Of a stretch of DNA of 64,000 bases, positions 16,209 to 24,137 are shown in pieces. This stretch comes from Microvirga massiliensis. GTDB lineage: Bacteria; Pseudomonadota; Alphaproteobacteria; Rhizobiales; Beijerinckiaceae. The notes beneath the pieces were generated by a model. The model ran no database searches. It saw only the letters and a program-made list of their open reading frames with translations, and was not told the DNA's origin. Position numbers and translations under genes: made by a program. The stretch covers positions 269,314-333,313 of the forward strand of contig NZ_LN811356.1 in NCBI RefSeq assembly GCF_001006805.1, written 5' to 3'. Each line of letters opens with the position of its first letter. Position 1 is the stretch's first letter.

Positions 16209-17341
16209 ACGAGTTCTCCTTCGGTCTGACGGACGGGGACACCTCCGATCGTGCGATACACGTAGGGTGGCGGCTTTGCTGCTCCCGCCTCGGTGACGGC
16301 GAGCTCCCTGATCTTGGCATGGTAGGGCGATAGCGAGCAGGCGGGATCCGTCGCGCTCGCATCCCCGGTCAGCGCAAGGGCTTGGCAGCGGCATCCGCCC
16401 CAGTCCCGTTCCCGGCGCTCGCAACTGCGGCAAGGCTCCGGCATCCACTCGGTCCCCCGATAAGCGAGGAAGGCCGGTGACCGGCTCCAGATCTCGGCGA
16501 GGGAATGCTCCCGCACGTTCCAGAATTCCAGGCCGGGAATGGATTCGGCCGCATGGCAAGGGAGCACCTTGCCCGAAGGAGTAACATTCATCAGCCGGCG
16601 TCCCCAGCCCCCCGCGCAGGCCTTGGGATAGGCGGCATAATAGTCGGGGATCACTAGGTCGATCACGAGACGGCCGGCAAGCCGGTCGCGGGCTGCCTCG
16701 ACAACCGCAATGGAACGGTCGACGTCCGCTCGCGTCGGCATGAGGGCCGCCCGGTTCACGTAAGCCCAGCCGTAATACTGCGTATGCGCAATTTCCAGGC
16801 GCCTCGCCCCCAGCGCGACCGCGAGGTCGATGAGCTGCTCCACCTCGTCGATATTGCCGCGGTGGATGACGGCATTGACCGTGAGCGGCAGGTCGAGTGC
16901 GACGACGCGATCCGCGAAGGCGAGCTTCTGGCGATGGGCGCCATTGAGCCCGCCGATCCGGTCCGCGTTTGCGGCATCGGCGGCCTGGATCGAGAGCTGG
17001 ACATGGTCGAGACCTGCATCGGCGAGGGCATCGAGCTTCGCGAGCGCCTGTCCCACACCGGAGGTGATGAGATTGCTGTACAGTCCTTCGCGCGTGCAGT
17101 GGGCCGTGATCTCAACGAGGTCCGGCCTGGCAGTGGGCTCGCCGCCGGAGAGGTGAACGTGCAGCACGCCGAGCGCCGCCGCCTCGCTCAGAACGCGCTG
17201 CCAGGTCTCGGTGTCGAGTTCCGCCGATCGGCGATCGAGCTCGAGGGGGTTCGAGCAGTAGGGGCAGCGCAACGGGCAGCGATGGGTCAGTTCGGCGAGA
17301 AGGCCGATCGGGGCAGGCGAAGTGCCAAGTGCATCTGTCAT
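16205..17341 (-). CDS. pqqE: PQQ biosynthesis radical SAM enzyme PqqE
   Basis: 378 residues. The radical SAM cluster motif CPLRCPYC is near residues 22-29 and the GGEPTARPD motif follows. The C-terminal SPASM region holds the auxiliary cluster cysteines (CHAAE, then CRSCERRERDWGGCRCQ). It makes the Glu-Tyr carbon-carbon cross-link in PqqA. The start is the ATG at 17341, because a GGAGGG site lies 7 bases upstream inside the longer frame. It follows pqqD after a 65-base gap. Confidence 0.97.
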   Translation of the reverse strand: MTDALGTSPAPIGLLAELTHRCPLRCPYCSNPLELDRRSAELDTETWQRVLSEAAALGVLHVHLSGGEPTARPDLVEITAHCTREGLYSNLITSGVGQALAKLDALADAGLDHVQLSIQAADAANADRIGGLNGAHRQKLAFADRVVALDLPLTVNAVIHRGNIDEVEQLIDLAVALGARRLEIAHTQYYGWAYVNRAALMPTRADVDRSIAVVEAARDRLAGRLVIDLVIPDYYAAYPKACAGGWGRRLMNVTPSGKVLPCHAAESIPGLEFWNVREHSLAEIWSRSPAFLAYRGTEWMPEPCRSCERRERDWGGCRCQALALTGDASATDPACSLSPYHAKIRELAVTEAGAAKPPPYVYRTIGGVPVRQTEGELV

Positions 17342-17406
17342 GTCATATCCCTCCGGGTGGCGGACCACCGCGGATCCGCCTCAGGATCCCGAGGCAGAGG
17401 GTCGAG

Positions 17407-17685
17407 TCAGCGCTCGAGGACCCTTTTGTTCATGAGATCCGCGAGCATTTCGATCACGTCGGCTTCGATGACCTTGCGGTCGGCATCGAACCTGGCGGCA
17501 AGCTCATCGACGATGGCGCTGACGTTCCGCTGACCGTCGACGAGCTTGAGGACCTCCGTCGCGATCTCGTCGAGATCGAAAGCCCGCTCGGGTGCAAGCA
17601 GCACGTGAGCGTTGCGCACCGCATCGAAACGCATCCTCACGCCACGGGGCAGGCGTGGAATATCGGTGTTCGCAAGCCCGGTCAC
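17407..17685 (-). CDS. pqqD: PQQ biosynthesis peptide chaperone PqqD
   Basis: 92 residues from a GTG at 17685 that overlaps the pqqC stop (GTGA), with GGAGAG upstream. It shows the PqqD winged-helix features: PRLPRGVRMRFDAVRNAHVL, LLAPERAFDLDEIA, then a helical tail (VIEADVIEMLADLMNKRVLE). It holds the PqqA peptide and presents it to PqqE. Confidence 0.95.
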   Translation of the reverse strand: MTGLANTDIPRLPRGVRMRFDAVRNAHVLLAPERAFDLDEIATEVLKLVDGQRNVSAIVDELAARFDADRKVIEADVIEMLADLMNKRVLER

Positions 17686-18467
17686 TCTCCGCGCTCCGCT
17701 CCGGGCACCCAGGCGCCGGGGGGCGGAAAGCCCGGCTCGACATAGGCGAAGTAAAGGCCGTCGAGCTGAGACCACAGCACGTCGCATTTGAACGTGAGCG
17801 CGTCGAGAACGCATCTCTGCGTCTCGGGAGTCCTCGCATGCTTCTTGACGTAGTCGAGCGCGAAATCCGCATCGCGTGGCGCCTGCGACAGGCGCTTCTC
17901 GAAATAGGCGAGAGTCTGTTTCGAGATGAAGTCGTAATTCGCGAGCATGCCTGCGACTCGCTCCGAAATGATGTTGGGGCTGAACATTTCGGTAAGCGAC
18001 GAGGCAATCGCCTCGAGAAGTGATTTCTCCCGAACGAAATGGACGTAGGCTTCCACGGCGAAGCGCGTCACCGGCAGGATGCCCTTCGTGGACATCACGT
18101 AGTCCCGGGGCAGGTCGAGCCCATCGGTCAGCCGCAGCCAGCGCTCGATTCCGCCGTCGCCCTCTCGTTCACCGTCGTGGTCGATGATCCGCTGCCGCCA
18201 AATCCGGCGCAGCTCCGGATCGGGCATGCGGGCGAGGACGCTCGCATCCTTCACGGGTATCATCGCCTGGTAGTAGTAGCGGTTCAGCGCCCAGGCGCGC
18301 ACCTGGTCGCGGTCGAGTTGTCCTCCGTGCAGGAGACGATGAAAGGGATGCAGGTTGTGGTAGCGCCGCGCACCTATATCACGCAGTGCCGCCTCGAGTT
18401 GCGCCGGTGACAAGACGGCACCGCCATCCGAGAGGCTGGAATCGAAGCGGGCGGGAGACGCTGTCAT
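17682..18467 (-). CDS. pqqC: Pyrroloquinoline-quinone synthase PqqC
   Basis: 261 residues of the heme-oxygenase-like all-helical fold. Conserved PqqC segments are visible: YHNLHPFHRLLHGG, WALNRYYYQAMIPVKDA, IDHDGEREGDGGIERWL and FVREKSLLEAIASSLTEMF. It performs the last, cofactorless eight-electron oxidation and ring closure to PQQ. Overlaps pqqB and pqqD by 4 bases each, so translation is coupled. Confidence 0.97.
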   Translation of the reverse strand: MTASPARFDSSLSDGGAVLSPAQLEAALRDIGARRYHNLHPFHRLLHGGQLDRDQVRAWALNRYYYQAMIPVKDASVLARMPDPELRRIWRQRIIDHDGEREGDGGIERWLRLTDGLDLPRDYVMSTKGILPVTRFAVEAYVHFVREKSLLEAIASSLTEMFSPNIISERVAGMLANYDFISKQTLAYFEKRLSQAPRDADFALDYVKKHARTPETQRCVLDALTFKCDVLWSQLDGLYFAYVEPGFPPPGAWVPGAERGE

Positions 18468-19366
18468 AGGTTAATCACCATCCCATCATGGGCCACGATC
18501 CATCCGGCCTGCTCGACGGAGCGACGCTCTGCCGAATCTTCGATCAGAACCGGATTGGTATTGTTGATATGCACGAAAATTCTCTGCCCGATCGAGAGGT
18601 CCGCGAGTGCGTTGATCGAGCCATTGCTACCTTGCATGGGGACATGCCCCATCCGCCAACCCGTTTTCTCGCCGACACCGGCGCGAATGAGATCGTCGTC
18701 GTAAAGCACCGTGCCGTCGAAGAGGAGCGTCTCGACGCCTTCGACACGCGCGCGGAGGTCCGAGGTCACCGCGGCGCAGCCCGGAACATAAGCCATCCTG
18801 CGTCCATCCGACTCGATCAGGGCTCCGACGGTCGTTTCCGTTGCCTCGCCGATCACGGGATCCTTGCCGTCCTCGAGCCACAAAGGCACCTTTCCGGGAA
18901 CTGGAAAGAGAGTCACGGTCAAGCCCTTCAGCGGCTCGAAGGCTTGCTCGAGCCGGACCTCGCTCCGAGTCACGAAACGTGGCGCCATGACGTCGAAAAC
19001 CGGATTGCCGGCAAGAGCGGCAAGGATCTCCGACGTGCCGTAGAGCCGGAACGGTTGACTCTCCCGCAGGGTGAGCAGTCCCGCCACGTGGTCGACGTCG
19101 CCATTCGTGAGGAGAACGGATTCGAGAGGTGAATGGCGTAGCCCGGTTCGCGGATGCAGTGCGGTGGTGGCGCCGATCTGATGCCGGATGTCGGGCGAGG
19201 CATTCACCACCAGCCACCGGTCGCCGTCGGGCGAGACTGCAAGGCTGGACTGGGTGCGAGTCCTGACCCGCGGATCACCGGCCCAAGCCAAACGGCAGAT
19301 CGGGCAGCGGCAATTCCACTGAGGAACTCCGCCGCCCGCTGCAGAGCCGAGAACGATCGCCTGCAC
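18464..19366 (-). CDS. pqqB: PQQ biosynthesis protein PqqB
   Basis: 300 residues of the metallo-beta-lactamase fold. It starts MQAIVLGSAAGGGVPQWNC followed by CPIC, as in all PqqB proteins, and contains NGDVDHVAGLLTLRE and HINNTNPVL. It is thought to hydroxylate the tyrosine part of the cross-linked PqqA precursor. The gene starts 32 bases after pqqA stops. Confidence 0.96.
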   Translation of the reverse strand: MQAIVLGSAAGGGVPQWNCRCPICRLAWAGDPRVRTRTQSSLAVSPDGDRWLVVNASPDIRHQIGATTALHPRTGLRHSPLESVLLTNGDVDHVAGLLTLRESQPFRLYGTSEILAALAGNPVFDVMAPRFVTRSEVRLEQAFEPLKGLTVTLFPVPGKVPLWLEDGKDPVIGEATETTVGALIESDGRRMAYVPGCAAVTSDLRARVEGVETLLFDGTVLYDDDLIRAGVGEKTGWRMGHVPMQGSNGSINALADLSIGQRIFVHINNTNPVLIEDSAERRSVEQAGWIVAHDGMVINL

Positions 19367-19398
19367 GGTCGAATTCCGCGCGACGTGTTCTCAGCACG

Positions 19399-19491
19399 TT
19401 AGTGGAGCGTATCCTCGATCTCAGCCGAGTCGTAGCTCGTTACTTCCATCCCGACACAGAATTCACGGACAGCGGGTTTCAGCCACTTCAT
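19399..19491 (-). CDS. pqqA: PQQ precursor peptide PqqA
   Basis: A 30-residue peptide reading MKWLKPAVREFCVGMEVTSY and then DSAEIEDTLH. Glu16 and Tyr20, in the invariant E-x3-Y arrangement, become the PQQ backbone after PqqE cross-links them. GGAGG lies 7 bases before the ATG. It is the first gene of pqqABCDE; the CTTA-N7-CTTA repeat lies about 33 bases before its start codon. Confidence 0.97.
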   Translation of the reverse strand: MKWLKPAVREFCVGMEVTSYDSAEIEDTLH

Positions 19492-19523
19492 CGTATTCCT
19501 CCGTATACCTCTTACGATCTTCA

Positions 19524-19543
19524 TCATAAGAAAATCATAAGAA
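19524..19543 (-). promoter_or_regulatory. Direct repeat CTTA-N7-CTTA upstream of pqqA (site B)
   Basis: On the minus strand it reads TTCTTATGATTTTCTTATGA: two identical CTTATGA heptamers exactly 11 bases apart, preceded by GCAATG. Site C at 26914-26933 shares 17 of 20 bases plus the flanking GCAATG. The second heptamer contains TATGAT, a good -10 match, so a bound regulator could overlap the promoter. Confidence 0.6.
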
Positions 19544-19641
19544 CATTGCGTAGCGCACCATTGCTACATGGACACTATGGTTTCTTCACAGCGCGGAAGC
19601 AAGAGAAAAGCAGATTGCCCTCGCGCATCGGGAGATCCTTA

Positions 19642-20343
19642 TCAGGAATCGGAACTCGCCTCCCGCAGATCAAGCATGAAGCCGCGCCCCCGAACGGTCA
19701 CGATTATCGGACCACCCGCGCGAGCGATATCCCCGAGCTTGATCCGGAGATATCCGACATAGACATCGACCACGTTCAGGGAAAGCCCGCCATGGCTTGC
19801 CCAGAGCTCGTCGAAGATCTCGCCTCGCAATAGCGGCCGGTTCGGCGAATGCATCAGCAGGGAGAGAAGTTCCGTCTCTCTCTGCGTGAGGCGTGCCGTC
19901 ACCGCGCCGAACCGGGCTTGCCGCATCACGAGATCGAGAGAGAGACGGCCGGCTGTGATCGTGGTGCGTTCCGCCAAGCCTTTACGCCGCAGAAGCTGCG
20001 TCCTCAGGCGAGCCACGAGTTCCGCGAAGTCAAAGGGCTTGACGATGTAGTCGTCGGCCCCGTCGGAGAGTCCCTGCACGCGATCGCTCACTTCGTCCTT
20101 CGCACTCAGGAAGAGGATCGGGCCCGCGAAGCCTTCCGAGCGCAGGGATCGGCAGATGTCGTATCCCGAGCTGTCGGGGAGCATGATATCGAGCACGACC
20201 GCCGCGGGCGTCGTTTCCCGAGCATCCGCAAGAGCCTCGCTCGCCCGTTCTGCCGCGGATACGGTAAAGCCCTCCGCGGTCAGCCCGCGCTCGAGCATCG
20301 AGCGGATATCGGGATCATCCTCCACGACCAGAATACGCGTCAC
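19642..20343 (-). CDS. OmpR-family response regulator beside pqqA
   Basis: 233 residues. The receiver domain (1-120) has acidic pocket VVEDDPD, phosphoacceptor Asp52 (VVLDIML), Ser80 and Lys102 (IVKPFDF). The winged-helix output domain (about 130-228) includes LTQRETELLSLLM and the recognition-wing VDVYVGYLRIKLGD ... VTVRGRGFML. It is translationally coupled to its kinase (ATGA-type overlap at 20340-20343) and lies 150 bases upstream of pqqA on the same strand. By position and class it is the prime candidate for binding the CTTA repeats, comparable to the MxbDM system of Methylorubrum; orthology is not established here. Confidence 0.9.
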   Translation of the reverse strand: MTRILVVEDDPDIRSMLERGLTAEGFTVSAAERASEALADARETTPAAVVLDIMLPDSSGYDICRSLRSEGFAGPILFLSAKDEVSDRVQGLSDGADDYIVKPFDFAELVARLRTQLLRRKGLAERTTITAGRLSLDLVMRQARFGAVTARLTQRETELLSLLMHSPNRPLLRGEIFDELWASHGGLSLNVVDVYVGYLRIKLGDIARAGGPIIVTVRGRGFMLDLREASSDS

Positions 20344-21917
20344 GCAACCTGCTCCTTTCGCTCCAGGGGGATTCGGATGACGACCCGCGCTCCGGGATTC
20401 CCACCCAGCGATTGTTCGAGGCGGATCTCTCCGTGGTGCCGCTCCACGACCCAGCGTGCCAAGGCGAGCCCGATTCCGAAGCCGGAGGGATCCTTCCGTT
20501 CGGGGGCGCGCGCAAACCGCTCGAAGAGCTCCTCCCCGGCCGCGGGAAATCCGGCACCATCATCGGTTACCGCGATCTCTGCCTCATAGCCACGCTGTTG
20601 CAGGGAGAGCAGCACCCGGGATGCACCTACCGCGTGCCGGAGGGCATTGTCGATCAACCCCTCCACGATCTGTCGCAACCAGTCACGGTCCGCGAGCACC
20701 TCCAGGTCGGCAGGGCCTGGCTCCAGGGTAAGAGCGATATCGCGGCGCCTCGCTTCGGCACTCATTGCCTCGACGGCTTCGGCGAGCACGGAAGATACGC
20801 TGATGGGCCGCAGATCGAGTTCGATCCGCCCGGACTCGGACCGTGCTACCCGGAGCAGATCCTCTACGCGCCGGTGCAGGCGCTGCGCGCGTTTGCGGAT
20901 CGTCGTGAGTACGTTCCGGTAGTCCTCGTCGCTCGAGAGCGTCCTCAGGCTGATGTCGCATTCACCGAGAATGACCGTGAGCGGTGTCCGCAATTCGTGG
21001 CTGACATCCGCAAAGAAGCGCCGTCTCGCCTGATCAATCGTCGCGAGCTGCTCATTCGCCCGGACGAGATCGTCCGTGCGTTGCGTGATCGTCTCCTCCA
21101 AGGCAGCCTTGTCTCTCGCGACCTCACGCTCCCGTCGGGCTAGGCGGGCTGCCATTCGGTTGAAGTGCGCGCCCAGGAGGCCGAGCTCATCCCGGGCTTG
21201 CGTCGGCAGGCGGGTTCCGAGCTCGCCGCGCGCGATTGCCAATGCGGCCTCCTGGATCGCCGAAAGCCGCGCGAAAAGGGGACGTGTCATGGTCCGGTGG
21301 ATGAAGACGATCGCCGCAAGAGCGATTGCGGCAGCAAGAGCCGCGCCGGCTCGCAACCGGCTGGCGAGAGTTCGTGCGTCTGCGGATGCAAGCTCGATCC
21401 CCCGCCGCTCGGCATCGATGAGAAAGGAGAGCGAAGGCCCGTTCATGGTGGCAAATGCATTCAGCGCACCGCGGATGGCATCCCCGCGCAGGCTCGCATC
21501 AGGCTGCGCAATGGCATGCTCGATATCGGCATCGAGGCGATTGACCGCCGCCTGAAGACGGGCAAGCAGACGGCCCCGGTTCGCAAGCTCGGTCGGGCCG
21601 GGAGCATTGGCCTCGGCGGCGCCCCGCATGATCGCCGTTTCCACTTGTGTCAGAGCGCGGTGGGCTTCTGCCCGCTGCGCCCCGAGTCGCTCAGGGCTGG
21701 GCGCAGATGAATTGGCAGTATCTACGGCCGCGAGGCCATAATCGGCGAGCCTCCCCGAGAGTTCTGCCAGAAGGTCGAGGCGGTGTTGCGCCGCAAGGGT
21801 TCTCTCAACGGCGGCTTCGGTTGCATGGAGCGCCCAGAACAGACCCGCGGCAGCCAGGATGACGAGGAGGGCCGTGCCGCCGAGCAGGAGACCAAAGCGT
21901 CCCTTCAATGACTTCAT
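20340..21917 (-). CDS. Membrane sensor histidine kinase paired with the OmpR-type regulator
   Basis: 525 residues. Transmembrane helix 1 at about 9-30, a periplasmic helical sensor region of roughly 155 residues, transmembrane helix 2 at about 188-207, HAMP domain to about 262, coiled coil, then the H box FFADVSHELRTPLTV with His307. The ATPase domain has N (EGLIDNALRHA), G1 (VTDDGAGFP) and G2 (GIGLALARWV) boxes. The periplasmic part has no known ligand motif and could read methanol, a lanthanide or a redox state. It starts about 520 bases from the fhc cluster. Confidence 0.92.
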   Translation of the reverse strand: MKSLKGRFGLLLGGTALLVILAAAGLFWALHATEAAVERTLAAQHRLDLLAELSGRLADYGLAAVDTANSSAPSPERLGAQRAEAHRALTQVETAIMRGAAEANAPGPTELANRGRLLARLQAAVNRLDADIEHAIAQPDASLRGDAIRGALNAFATMNGPSLSFLIDAERRGIELASADARTLASRLRAGAALAAAIALAAIVFIHRTMTRPLFARLSAIQEAALAIARGELGTRLPTQARDELGLLGAHFNRMAARLARREREVARDKAALEETITQRTDDLVRANEQLATIDQARRRFFADVSHELRTPLTVILGECDISLRTLSSDEDYRNVLTTIRKRAQRLHRRVEDLLRVARSESGRIELDLRPISVSSVLAEAVEAMSAEARRRDIALTLEPGPADLEVLADRDWLRQIVEGLIDNALRHAVGASRVLLSLQQRGYEAEIAVTDDGAGFPAAGEELFERFARAPERKDPSGFGIGLALARWVVERHHGEIRLEQSLGGNPGARVVIRIPLERKEQVA

Positions 21918-22131
21918 GCGAGCGCCTGACTCTTCCAGCCACCTTCTGTGAAGGTGGAGTAGCCTTCAGAGATTGTCAGGCCAAGTCTCTGCAGCAAGGC
22001 GCTATCGGGACGCGGGGCTCAGACGCGATCCTGCCAGTCAGCATCGTGCAGGTCAGGTCCTCATCCTGATCTTGCACTCACCACATGACGTCTTTCGTCC
22101 CGTCTGACGGAAGATGGGGGCGGAAGCCGGA

Positions 22132-22338
22132 TCAGATCGGGGTCTCCGCCTTGCTTCGCGCCACACACCGCCAGTTATTGACCCGCCAGGTGGGGTGTGA
22201 CTGCTGCCACTCCGCAATGACCTCCTGCGAGTGGACCATGCAGGCAAAGGCGCTTGCCGGCTCGAGGGAGAAACTCAGGCGCTCCTCGCGGCAATTTCCA
22301 GGATTCGCCAGCATACAAATCGACATCAAGATCAGCAT
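22132..22338 (-). CDS. Small exported protein, unknown
   Basis: 68 residues from the ATG at 22338. A short hydrophobic start (MLILMSICMLANPGNC) resembles a signal or lipoprotein leader. The mature part has cysteines in NCREERLSF and FACMVHSQE and a C-terminal WQQSHPTWRVNNWRC, a tryptophan-rich pattern that small alphaproteobacterial exported proteins share. It lies between the sensor kinase and fhcC. No function can be given. Confidence 0.5.
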   Translation of the reverse strand: MLILMSICMLANPGNCREERLSFSLEPASAFACMVHSQEVIAEWQQSHPTWRVNNWRCVARSKAETPI

Positions 22339-22428
22339 CGTGCGGGTTCCGTCACGACTGGACTGCGCTCTCCGCGCATGCAGGCGCGATACGAGCATTG
22401 CCGCACACCGCCAGGGCGAGCGTCCCGC

Positions 22429-23232
22429 TCACTGGTGCGGCGTCAACAGCTCTCCTTTGCCGAGCGTGGCGAGATCCCCAGCCCGGCGGTGCAGATCCTC
22501 GCGGGCAAGCTCCGCGAGATGCGGAGCGAACGGCCGCACAACGCGCTCGAGGATGCGCACGAAGACCAGCCGATGCACGCCCGTCTCGACAAAGCTCGGC
22601 ACCGGAACTCCATGCTCCCGGACGAGCAGCGTGCCTCGACGCATAGCATAACCCGGATGATCGCCGACCGTTCCGGCTACGATCGTGCCGGCAATCATGC
22701 GCGAGCCAGCATAGGGGCCGGTCCGTTCCGCGATGATCAGGCCGCTCCGCATGCGATCGCCGACCCGAGCCCCGGCCCGCCCACGAATCACGATCGTGCC
22801 GCCGCACAGGCCGCTCTTGGCGCCGTGGACGGCTCCGCCAGCGTGATCGTCAGCATCTCCGCCGATGGTCATGAGGCCGCCCGTGGCTCCCGAACCAACA
22901 TAGGGGCCGACGGAACCGGAGACATGGATCTCGCCACCGCTCATTCCGAAGCCAAGCCGCTGGCCGGCATCGCCCTCGAGGCGGATCGTGCCCTCCGCAA
23001 GGCCCAGGCCCAGATTGTCGAAGCGCGACGACCCGCCCTCGATCCGGATCTCGTCGAGTGTTCCGGGCGCAATCGTAAAGCAATCGCCGAGACGAACGCC
23101 GGTCCGGGACGTGCCGACATCGAGCTCCGCGATTTCCCGCTCGCCGAGCCCCGCGAGAGAGGCGGGGTTGATGACCGAAAGGTCGAGGCGCTCGGGCGGT
23201 TGCTCCCGCAATGTCAAGCGCATCGCGCTCAT
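22429..23232 (-). CDS. fhcC: Formyltransferase/hydrolase complex subunit C
   Basis: 267 residues. It consists of glycine-rich beta-helix repeats (GGEIHVSGSVGPYVGSGATG, GGTIVIRGRAGARVGDRMRSG and others), homologous to the C-terminal domain of glutamate synthase and to FmdC/FwdC of formylmethanofuran dehydrogenase. In methylotrophs it forms, with FhcA, B and D, the complex that moves formyl from H4MPT to methylofuran and hydrolyses it to formate. The start overlaps the fhcD stop by 4 bases. Confidence 0.95.
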   Translation of the reverse strand: MSAMRLTLREQPPERLDLSVINPASLAGLGEREIAELDVGTSRTGVRLGDCFTIAPGTLDEIRIEGGSSRFDNLGLGLAEGTIRLEGDAGQRLGFGMSGGEIHVSGSVGPYVGSGATGGLMTIGGDADDHAGGAVHGAKSGLCGGTIVIRGRAGARVGDRMRSGLIIAERTGPYAGSRMIAGTIVAGTVGDHPGYAMRRGTLLVREHGVPVPSFVETGVHRLVFVRILERVVRPFAPHLAELAREDLHRRAGDLATLGKGELLTPHQ

Positions 23233-24137
23233 GACACGAGGTCCTTCAGGTGGAAGTGATGCCGACCGAGCTGGCCGCCGTAATTGCCGGCCGTGACCCG
23301 GACGAGACCATGAGCCTCGCCGCAGGCCGTCGCGGCATGCAGGGCTTCGCGCATCGAGGCCGCGATGGCATCTGCCGAGAGGCCGTCGATGACGATCTCC
23401 AGGACGCAGCCGACCTCGGGAGGCAGCGCCGAGCGGGGCCGGCCCTTCAGGGTCGGGCAATAGGCGTCATTCGTCGAGGCGATCATCCCCTCATAGCGAG
23501 CCCCGACCTTCGAGCCCGAACGGACGACGCCGCCCGGAAATGGCAGGATGACGTCCGGAACCTTCCGAGCGGCGGCGACCGCAGCTTCCGCGACGGTCAG
23601 CGTGCCGGCCTGCGTCCGTCCGAGAAAGAGGAGATTGCCGCCTCCCACCGCTCCCGTCACGGAGCCGGTGTCGTGCTCGCAGAGAAACTCGCCGTCCATC
23701 ACCGGAATGCGCCAGAAGCGTCTTCCGTCGAGGCGCTTGGCGACCTGGAAGCCATCGCCGAACATCCGCAGGGAGGCGCCGAGCTTGAGGCGAGTCCCCT
23801 CATGCACGCCAGCGAAGCACGCCGAGCCCGGCGAGGTAAGGACGCATTGGCCGACGCGTTTCAGGAGCTGCTGGCCCAGGCTCGTCGGGTCGAAGCCGAA
23901 GAGCAGGACCCGCACGCCGGGCCTGCCGTCCGGCGTCTCATCGGGGCTCAGCTCCGCATCGATGCCCGCCTCGACCCCGCACCCGATGACCGATGTTGCG
24001 AAACCCGTCATGGTGGTAGCCGCGATCATCGCCCAGGCCGGCGTATCGGCCGTTATGATGATGACCGTTGCCGCCATGTCGAAGGCTTCGGCGAAGGTAT
24101 CTTCGACAGGGATGCCGTTGAGGGTCAGTTCAGGCAT
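23229..24137 (-). CDS. fhcD: Formylmethanofuran:H4MPT formyltransferase subunit D
   Basis: 302 residues starting MPELTLNGIPVEDTFAEAFD, the conserved opening of Ftr proteins, with VIGCGVEAGIDAEL, GRPGVRVLLFGF and the FCEHDTGSV-type core (FLCEHDTGSVTGAVGGGNLL). It transfers the formyl group between H4MPT and methylofuran. Overlaps fhcC by 4 and fhcA by 13 bases. Confidence 0.96.
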   Translation of the reverse strand: MPELTLNGIPVEDTFAEAFDMAATVIIITADTPAWAMIAATTMTGFATSVIGCGVEAGIDAELSPDETPDGRPGVRVLLFGFDPTSLGQQLLKRVGQCVLTSPGSACFAGVHEGTRLKLGASLRMFGDGFQVAKRLDGRRFWRIPVMDGEFLCEHDTGSVTGAVGGGNLLFLGRTQAGTLTVAEAAVAAARKVPDVILPFPGGVVRSGSKVGARYEGMIASTNDAYCPTLKGRPRSALPPEVGCVLEIVIDGLSADAIAASMREALHAATACGEAHGLVRVTAGNYGGQLGRHHFHLKDLVS

